Translations under genes and position numbers: made by a program
The notes under the pieces: generated by a model
Told to the model about the DNA's origin: nothing
Database searches by the model: none
What the model saw: the letters and a program-made list of their open reading frames with translations, nothing else
Shown: positions 58,909 through 64,000 of the stretch, piece by piece
Layout of the letters: the number at the start of each line of letters is the position of its first letter
Position numbering within the stretch: the first letter of the stretch is position 1
Assembly: GCA_963732415.1 (NCBI GenBank)
Contig: CAVSZK010000015.1
Coordinates: 124,001-188,000 of the forward strand
Length of the DNA stretch: 64,000 bases
Reading direction: 5' to 3'
Origin: RPQJ01 sp963732415
GTDB lineage: Bacteria; Pseudomonadota; Gammaproteobacteria; Steroidobacterales; Steroidobacteraceae

Positions 58909-61900
58909 ATGCGCATCTGGGAATTCTGCGTACGGCGTTGGCAGTTCACGCTGGTCCTGTTCGGGCTGCTGGCTGCCGTCGGCGTCAATTCGCTGCTGAA
59001 CATTCCGCGCTCCGAGGACCCGGAATTCCACGTTCCGATCCCCACCGTCGTCGCCGTCTACCCCGGCGCCGATCCCGTGGACATGGAGAGGCTGGTGGTG
59101 CAGCCGATCGAGGATGCGATCAACGAACTCGACGACATCAAGAAGATCGACAGCCGCTCGATGGACGGCGTCGCCGTCATCCAGCCCGAATTCAGCTGGG
59201 ACACCGACCCCGACGAGAAATACGACGAGGTCGTTCGGGAGGTGAACCGCATCCGTGCCGACCTGCCCGCCGGTCTAGCGTCACTGGAAGTGCGCAAGGC
59301 AGGTTCGGGCCTGGTCAACATCGTGCAGTTCGCGCTGGTGAGCGAAGACGTCAGCTATGGTGAACTGCACCGGATCGCCAACGACCTGAGCGACTCGATC
59401 GAGACCGTGCCCGGCGTACGCCGCAGCGAAGTCTGGGCGGTCCCGGAACCTGAAGTGCGCGTCGCGATCGACCTCGAGCGCATGGGCCGCTCGGGCGTGA
59501 CGCTCACACAGGTTGAGCAGGCGGTTCGCGGCGGGAATGCCACCGTACCGGGTGGCGCGGTGGACGTCGGCCTGCGCAAGTACAACATCAAGACTTCGGG
59601 CGGTTACGACTCGCTCGACGAGATTGCCGAGACCGTCGTCGCCAGTAGCGGCGGGCGGGTCGTGAAGCTGGGCGACGTCGCCGAAGTCAGCTGGGAAAAC
59701 ACCGAGGAGCGCTACGTCGGGCGGTTCAAGGGTCGTCGTGCAGTGTTCGTGACTGCGAATGCCAAGGATGCGGTCAACGTCTTCGCAGTACGCGACGGAA
59801 TCTACTCGAAGGTGAAGGCGTTCGAGCAGGGACTACCCGACGGAATCACCATCGAGCGCGGCTTCGACCAGAGCCGCAACGTCAGCCACCGCCTGACCAG
59901 GCTCGGCATCGACTTCGCGATCGCGATCGCGCTGGTCTCCCTGACGCTGCTGCCGCTAGGCATGCGCGCCGCCACCGTGGTGATGATTTCCATCCCGCTG
60001 TCGCTGTCGATCGGCCTGTCGGTGCTCTATTTCACCGGGTTTTCGCTGAACCAGCTTTCGATCGCCGGATTCGTGCTCGCGCTGGGGCTGCTGGTGGACG
60101 ACTCGATCGTGGTGGTGGAGAACATCGCGCGTTTCCTGCGAGCCGGGCACTCGCGATTCGAGGCGGCGATCGCCGCCACTGATCAGATCGCACTCGCGGT
60201 GCTCGGCTGCACCGCTACGCTGCTGTTCGCGTTTCTTCCTCTGCTGTTCCTGCCGGAGGGGGCCGGCAAGTTCATACGGTCCTTGCCCGCCGCGGTTCTC
60301 TACACGGTTCTCGCGTCGCTGTTCGTCGCGTTGACGGTCATCCCGTTCCTCGCCAGCCGTATCCTGCGCCCCGAGGGCGAGGCCGGGGAGGGCAACCGAG
60401 CCTTGAAGGCCCTGATGTCGGTCATTCACCGCGTCTATTCCCCGGCACTCAGGTTGGCCCTGGCTAACCCGCGCCGCACGCTGCTCGCGGCACTGGCTTT
60501 CGTGGTGGCATCAATTGCACTGGTACCGCTGATCGGTTCGAGCCTGTTCCCGCCTGCCGACATCCCTCAGTTCCGGATAACCATCGAGGCTTCCGACGGC
60601 GCGAGCCTCGCGGACACGGATCGCGCGCTCAGGTTCGTGGAAGACGAACTGGCCACCCGCCCCGAAATCAAGCACTGGTTCGCCAATCTTGGCCGCGGGA
60701 ACCCGCGCGTCTACTACAACATATTCCCCGAGGAAACCAACGCGAGCGTCGCCGAGGTGTTCGTCGAGCTTCACGAGTTCGATCCGCGCCGCAGTCCCGA
60801 GCTCTACGAGGAAATGCGCAGCAAGTTCGCAGACTACGCGGGTGCACGGATCCTCGTGGAGTCGTACAGGAACGGGCCGCCGATCAATGCGCCGATCGAG
60901 GTCGCCATCTCAGGTCCGGATCTCGGACAGTTGCGCGTGCTTGCGGAAAGAGCTGCGGCCCTGATCGAGTCCACGCCGGGCACGCGCGACGTGGAGAATC
61001 CGATGAGGCGCCTGCGCACCGACCTGGACCTGCGGATCGACACGCAGAAGGCTGCGCTGCTTGGCGTCGCGCCGGTGGAGGCGGACCGTACCGTCCGTGC
61101 CGCAGTGGCGGGGCTGAGCGCCGGCAAGTTCCGCGAGGCGGACGGCGACGAGTACGACATCACGCTCCGGCTCCCGATGAGCGGTCGCCAGACGCTCGAC
61201 GCCCTTAACCTGATCGAGGTGGCGTCCGCGTCGGGCCGGCCGGTTCCGCTGCGGCAGATAGCATCGCCGGAGTTCACGGCAGACGTGAGCTTGATCGAAC
61301 GCCACGACCGCGAGCGGCAGGTGGTACTGAGCGCATACCCGGCTGCGGGCTACAACACCAGCAAGGTGACGCGCGCCGTGTTCGAGCGGCTCGATGAAGT
61401 CAAACTGCCGGCGGGTTACGCGTTCAGGGCCGGGGGCGAGGCGGAGGCGCAGCAGGAGAGTTTCGGCGGAATGGGCACGGCAGTCCTGGTCGCCGTGTTC
61501 GGCATACTCGCGGTGCTGATCCTGGAATTCGGCAGCTTCCGCTCCATGCTGATCGTCGCCGGCGTAATACCGCTCGGCGTTGCGGGCGGCCTGCTCGCGC
61601 TGCTGGCAACCGGCTACACCCTGTCGTTTACCGCGACCATCGGGCTCATTGCGCTGATCGGAATCGAGATCAAGAACTCCATCCTGCTGGTGGACTTCAC
61701 CAACCAGTTGCGCGAGCAGGGCGTGCCGCTGGACGAGGCAATCGAGCGCGCAGGCGAAGTCAGGTTCCTGCCGATCCTGCTCACGTCCGCGACCGCGATC
61801 GGTGGCCTGTTGCCGCTGGCCGTGCAGGGGTCCGGGCTCTATTCGCCGCTGGCCATCGTGATCATTGGCGGGCTGCTTTCGTCGACGCTGCTCGGTCGCC

Positions 61901-61986
61901 TGGCTACGCCGGTGATGTACAAGTTGCTGCCGCCGGCGATCACGACGAAGTGGCCGGCGGGCGTGACGATCCAGGAAGGCGACTAG
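58909..61986 (+). CDS. RND efflux permease (second system)
   Basis: 1025-residue RND pump with 12 predicted helices and two large periplasmic loops. The proton-relay Asp pair is at about 397-398 in GLLVDDSIVVVENIARF. EIKNSILLVDFTNQLREQG in the second half and the N-terminal WEFCVRRWQFTLVLFGLL helix are typical of the group often found with lipoprotein adaptors. It starts six bases after the adaptor gene. The substrate is unknown; TetR control suggests small organic toxicants. It is convergent with the GntR gene. Confidence 0.94.
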   Translation: MRIWEFCVRRWQFTLVLFGLLAAVGVNSLLNIPRSEDPEFHVPIPTVVAVYPGADPVDMERLVVQPIEDAINELDDIKKIDSRSMDGVAVIQPEFSWDTDPDEKYDEVVREVNRIRADLPAGLASLEVRKAGSGLVNIVQFALVSEDVSYGELHRIANDLSDSIETVPGVRRSEVWAVPEPEVRVAIDLERMGRSGVTLTQVEQAVRGGNATVPGGAVDVGLRKYNIKTSGGYDSLDEIAETVVASSGGRVVKLGDVAEVSWENTEERYVGRFKGRRAVFVTANAKDAVNVFAVRDGIYSKVKAFEQGLPDGITIERGFDQSRNVSHRLTRLGIDFAIAIALVSLTLLPLGMRAATVVMISIPLSLSIGLSVLYFTGFSLNQLSIAGFVLALGLLVDDSIVVVENIARFLRAGHSRFEAAIAATDQIALAVLGCTATLLFAFLPLLFLPEGAGKFIRSLPAAVLYTVLASLFVALTVIPFLASRILRPEGEAGEGNRALKALMSVIHRVYSPALRLALANPRRTLLAALAFVVASIALVPLIGSSLFPPADIPQFRITIEASDGASLADTDRALRFVEDELATRPEIKHWFANLGRGNPRVYYNIFPEETNASVAEVFVELHEFDPRRSPELYEEMRSKFADYAGARILVESYRNGPPINAPIEVAISGPDLGQLRVLAERAAALIESTPGTRDVENPMRRLRTDLDLRIDTQKAALLGVAPVEADRTVRAAVAGLSAGKFREADGDEYDITLRLPMSGRQTLDALNLIEVASASGRPVPLRQIASPEFTADVSLIERHDRERQVVLSAYPAAGYNTSKVTRAVFERLDEVKLPAGYAFRAGGEAEAQQESFGGMGTAVLVAVFGILAVLILEFGSFRSMLIVAGVIPLGVAGGLLALLATGYTLSFTATIGLIALIGIEIKNSILLVDFTNQLREQGVPLDEAIERAGEVRFLPILLTSATAIGGLLPLAVQGSGLYSPLAIVIIGGLLSSTLLGRLATPVMYKLLPPAITTKWPAGVTIQEGD

Positions 61987-62032
61987 CGGCGCGCGGGCTT
62001 TGCGTCCTGCGCCGGATCGCCTGGCCCGGGAG

Positions 62033-62398
62033 TTATTCGCTTTTTTCTTTCCTGGCGCCGAGCAGGTCGGCGGCATCGAACCCGAGCCGCTCGATGGTGG
62101 CGGCGACCCGTGGCCACTCGTGCTCCAGGAAGCGCTGCCGCTCACCTTTCATCAGCTGCGTCCGGGCACCCACCGTCACGAACATGCCCCGCCCTCGTCG
62201 CTTCTCGACGAGATTCTCATCCACCAGTTGCTGGTAGCCCTTCAGGACCGTGAGGGGATTGAGCGAGAACTCCGCCGCGACGCTTCGCACCGAGGGCAGC
62301 GCGTCGCCGTCGGCCAGCGCTCCCTCGAGGATCATCGCCACGACCTTGTCGCGAAGCTGGCGGTAGATCGGCTGGCCGTCGTTCCAGTTTGAGTCCAT
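62033..62398 (-). CDS. YtrA-subfamily GntR regulator
   Basis: 121-residue regulator: a winged helix-turn-helix (about 8-75: PIYRQLRDKVVAMILEGALADGDALPSVRSVAAEFSLNPLTVLKGYQQL) and only a short helical tail of about 45 residues instead of a ligand domain, as in YtrA-type GntR proteins. These usually control a linked transporter; here the only co-directional upstream gene is a 51-residue membrane protein 64 bp away. The 38-bp palindrome upstream of that gene is a likely binding site. Confidence 0.9.
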   Translation of the reverse strand: MDSNWNDGQPIYRQLRDKVVAMILEGALADGDALPSVRSVAAEFSLNPLTVLKGYQQLVDENLVEKRRGRGMFVTVGARTQLMKGERQRFLEHEWPRVAATIERLGFDAADLLGARKEKSE

Positions 62399-62462
62399 TC
62401 GGCAAGAGCCCGGTGGTGTCCTGAACTACTGTAGCAGAACACTGATCACCGACCTCGGGCAG

Positions 62463-62618
62463 TCAGTTCCCCGCCGCAATTGTGCAATTCGCAGCCGCGT
62501 CGAGAACCGTTGGCGTGATGGCCTTCGCCACCAACGGTCCCGACGCGACCGTGAAACCGGCAACTATCCATACGATCCCCGCCAGGACCGTTGCCAGAAG
62601 CCTGCTCCCTGCGCTCAT
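62463..62618 (-). CDS. Predicted 51-residue single-span membrane microprotein
   Basis: ATG at 62618, TGA at 62463. The protein begins MSAGSRLLATVLAGIVWIVA, with a hydrophobic segment at about 7-30, then a short polar tail with one Cys near the C-terminus (residue 45). It lies between a perfect palindrome and the GntR gene, same strand, which supports a real two-gene operon. The ribosome site is weak (GGGA about nine bases upstream). It matches no family I know; coding status rests on position, membrane character and good codon fit. Confidence 0.5.
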   Translation of the reverse strand: MSAGSRLLATVLAGIVWIVAGFTVASGPLVAKAITPTVLDAAANCTIAAGN

Positions 62619-62641
62619 TTGTAATTTTCCCGTGTCACGAC

Positions 62642-62679
62642 TTGCTATGGTGTTGTAGTTAACTACAACACCATAGCAA
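62642..62679. promoter_or_regulatory. Perfect 38-bp palindrome (probable GntR operator)
   Basis: TTGCTATGGTGTTGTAGTT is followed immediately by its exact reverse complement, with no spacer and no mismatch. It lies 24 bp upstream of the microprotein ATG and 143 bp before mdh. The core GTTGTAGTTAACTACAAC resembles the symmetric sites of YtrA-type GntR proteins. It is too AT-mixed and lacks a T tail to be a terminator. A cruciform is also possible. Confidence 0.65.
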
Positions 62680-62821
62680 ATGCAAGCCCGGTCGCGATGA
62701 CGGCAGACACGTACGAGGAGACCGGCGCCCGCGCGTTAAGATTCCGGTCCCGCCGGACGCCGGACCCCGCAATTGGTCCCTCGCCCGCCCGCGGGCAACG
62801 GATCACCAGCGGAGAGACCTC

Positions 62822-63799
62822 ATGAAGACCCCAGTCAACGTCGCCATCACCGGTGCAGCGGGCCAGATCGGCTATGCCCTCGCGTTCCGAATCGCTTCCG
62901 GCCAGATGCTGGGCCCGGACCAGCCCGTCAACCTGCACCTGCTCGAGATCACGCCAGCACTCGGCGCGCTGCAGGGCGTCGTGATGGAGCTGAATGACTG
63001 TGCTTTCCCCACACTGAACCGCATCGTTGCGACCGACGACGGTACAGTCGCCTTCAAGGACTGCCAGTTTGCGCTGCTGGTGGGTGCCCGCCCGCGCGGA
63101 CCCGGCATGGAGCGCAAAGACCTGCTGCTCGCCAACGCACAGATCTTTTCCGCGCAGGGAAAGGCGCTCGACGCGGTCGCCGACCGCAACGTGCGCGTGC
63201 TGGTGGTCGGCAATCCGGCAAATACCAATTCGTTGATCGCGCAGCGCAACGCGCCCAACCTCAACCCGCGCAACTTCACCGCGATGGTGCGCCTCGATCA
63301 CAACCGCGCGCTGTCGCAGCTCGCCGAGAAGACCGGCAAGCACACGACGGACCTGCGTAAGGTGACCATCTGGGGCAATCATTCCGCCACTCAGTACCCC
63401 GACCTGCATCACACAACGGTCGCCGGCAAGCCTGCGCTCTCGCTGGTGGACGACGCCTGGTACAAGGAGACGTTCATCCCCACCGTGCAGCAGCGCGGTG
63501 CTGCGATCATCAAGGCGCGCGGCGCTTCCTCCGCTGCTTCCGCGGCATCGGCAGCCATCGATCACATGCACACCTGGGTGACCGGTACGCCGGAAGGCGA
63601 CTGGGTCAGCATGGGCGTGCCGTCCGACGGCAGCTACGGCATCCCTGCAGGAGTCATCTACGGCTATCCGGTCACCTGCGCGAATGGGGACTACAAGATC
63701 GTGCAGGGCTTGGCCGTCAGCGATTTCAGCCGCGGCAAGATGGACGCGACCTACAAGGAACTGCTCGAGGAGCGCGACGGAGTCAAGGACCTGATCTGA
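62822..63799 (+). CDS. mdh: Malate dehydrogenase
   Basis: 325-residue NAD-dependent malate dehydrogenase of the cytosolic-like (LDH/MDH group, beta-proteobacterial/eukaryotic cytosolic) type. It has NAD loop VAITGAAGQIGYALAFRI, substrate Arg residues in GARPRGPGMERKDLL, VVGNPANTNSLIA, the Asp of VRLDHNRA and catalytic His of IWGNHSATQYPD. A run of Ala/Ser (ARGASSAASAASAAIDH) is typical. GGAGAG lies about six bases before the ATG. It is monocistronic with a terminator at 63813. Confidence 0.96.
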   Translation: MKTPVNVAITGAAGQIGYALAFRIASGQMLGPDQPVNLHLLEITPALGALQGVVMELNDCAFPTLNRIVATDDGTVAFKDCQFALLVGARPRGPGMERKDLLLANAQIFSAQGKALDAVADRNVRVLVVGNPANTNSLIAQRNAPNLNPRNFTAMVRLDHNRALSQLAEKTGKHTTDLRKVTIWGNHSATQYPDLHHTTVAGKPALSLVDDAWYKETFIPTVQQRGAAIIKARGASSAASAASAAIDHMHTWVTGTPEGDWVSMGVPSDGSYGIPAGVIYGYPVTCANGDYKIVQGLAVSDFSRGKMDATYKELLEERDGVKDLI

Positions 63800-63812
63800 T
63801 CGAAGCACCTGG

Positions 63813-63836
63813 CGGCGCGGCGCCAGGGCCGCGCCG
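63813..63836 (+). terminator. Terminator after mdh
   Basis: CGGCGCGGC-GCCAGG-GCCGCGCCG, a 9-bp GC stem with a six-base loop followed by TTT, 14 bp after the mdh stop. The T run is short but the stem is strong. Confidence 0.65.
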
Positions 63837-63854
63837 TTTGGTACGCTAGCGCCC

Positions 63855-64000
63855 GTGAGTGAAATCCTGCCGAGCGCCGGCGACGTCATCTACGCGGTGG
63901 ACCTCGACGCCGACGCGTCCATCGAAGGCCCCTTCGACACCTGGCTGCGCGACCACATCGCAGACGTGCTGCAGTTCCCGGGTTTCCTGTCGGCGGAGAT
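63855..64000 (+). CDS. DUF4286-family protein (3' partial)
   Basis: Start of a small protein cut by the window end; 48 codons are visible from GTG 63855. VIYAVDLDADASIEGPFDTWLRDHIADVLQFPGFLSAE matches the start of DUF4286 proteins, small ferredoxin-fold-like proteins of about 100 residues with unknown function. No strong ribosome site is seen; the mdh terminator lies 19 bp upstream, so it probably has its own promoter overlapping that hairpin. Confidence 0.75.
   Translation, partial: MSEILPSAGDVIYAVDLDADASIEGPFDTWLRDHIADVLQFPGFLSAE

Noticed and set aside
1..64000. CRISPR array, prophage, insertion sequence or defence island
   Set aside because: No regularly spaced direct repeats, transposase, integrase of mobile type, capsid or nuclease-defence genes were seen beyond one VapBC pair.

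Overview
The window is GC-rich (by eye about two-thirds G+C), densely coded bacterial chromosome. Its gene order points to a gammaproteobacterium near the Xanthomonadales/Nevskiales/Steroidobacterales. The clues are ubiK beside glnK-amtB, the hemC-hemD-hemX-hemY run, dapF-DUF484-xerC-hslV-hslU-DUF971, and ubiE-ubiJ-ubiB. That placement is inference from synteny. I see no rRNA, tRNA, CRISPR array, insertion sequence or phage gene. No stretch of more than 300 bases lacks a gene; the longest gaps (13201-13470, 28898-29153, 15268-15501, 55395-55604, 62619-62821) hold promoters, terminators or palindromes and are described as features.

Layout. 1-1293 is the 3' part of a class III aminotransferase, followed by a VapBC-type toxin-antitoxin pair (1298-2033). 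2135-12891 is a reactive-sulfur cluster. A seven-gene minus-strand operon encodes persulfide dioxygenase, rhodanese, a DUF2892 membrane protein, an RND adaptor, an RND pump, sulfide:quinone reductase and a TolC-type channel. It faces a BigR/SqrR-type persulfide-sensing ArsR repressor with a TauE/SafE exporter behind it and a convergent YeiH-type transporter. Both promoters and two operator-like dyads are readable in the 100-bp divergent gap.

12955-15267 holds ubiK and a glnK-amtB operon with a clear sigma-54 promoter. 15502-17970 carries a DUF4124 protein, a beta-hydroxyacid dehydrogenase and an AI-2E family permease. 17994-22003 is the heme operon hemCDXY. An orphan 2Fe-2S flavin reductase and an SDR follow. 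24031-28897 is dapF-DUF484-xerC-hslVU-DUF971. A branched palindromic element (28955-29073) separates it from the ubiquinone genes ubiE-ubiJ-ubiB (29154-32253).

32263-38697 is a mixed block: hotdog-like protein, DUF2007, ion channel, M15 peptidase, GGDEF-EAL protein, GST, a secreted unknown and a beta-carbonic anhydrase. 38840-47668 is one giant cyclic beta-1,2-glucan synthase gene (2942 codons). Then come an alpha/beta hydrolase, an AmpG-like permease, an MCE/Mla-type lipid transport operon (49914-53377), a KefB-like K+/H+ antiporter, a TetR-TolC-adaptor-RND efflux operon (55605-61986), a YtrA-type GntR regulator with an upstream microprotein behind a perfect 38-bp palindrome, malate dehydrogenase, and the start of a DUF4286 gene cut by the window end.

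How the parts work together. The sulfur cluster reads as a complete route: sulfide is oxidised by SQR, the persulfide is handled by rhodanese and the dioxygenase, sulfite is exported by TauE, and sulfane sulfur is sensed by a two-cysteine repressor. The built-in RND pump is the unexplained part. Elsewhere the window is mostly housekeeping (heme, ubiquinone, proteostasis, peptidoglycan precursor) plus envelope functions (cyclic glucan, MCE lipid transport, two RND pumps).
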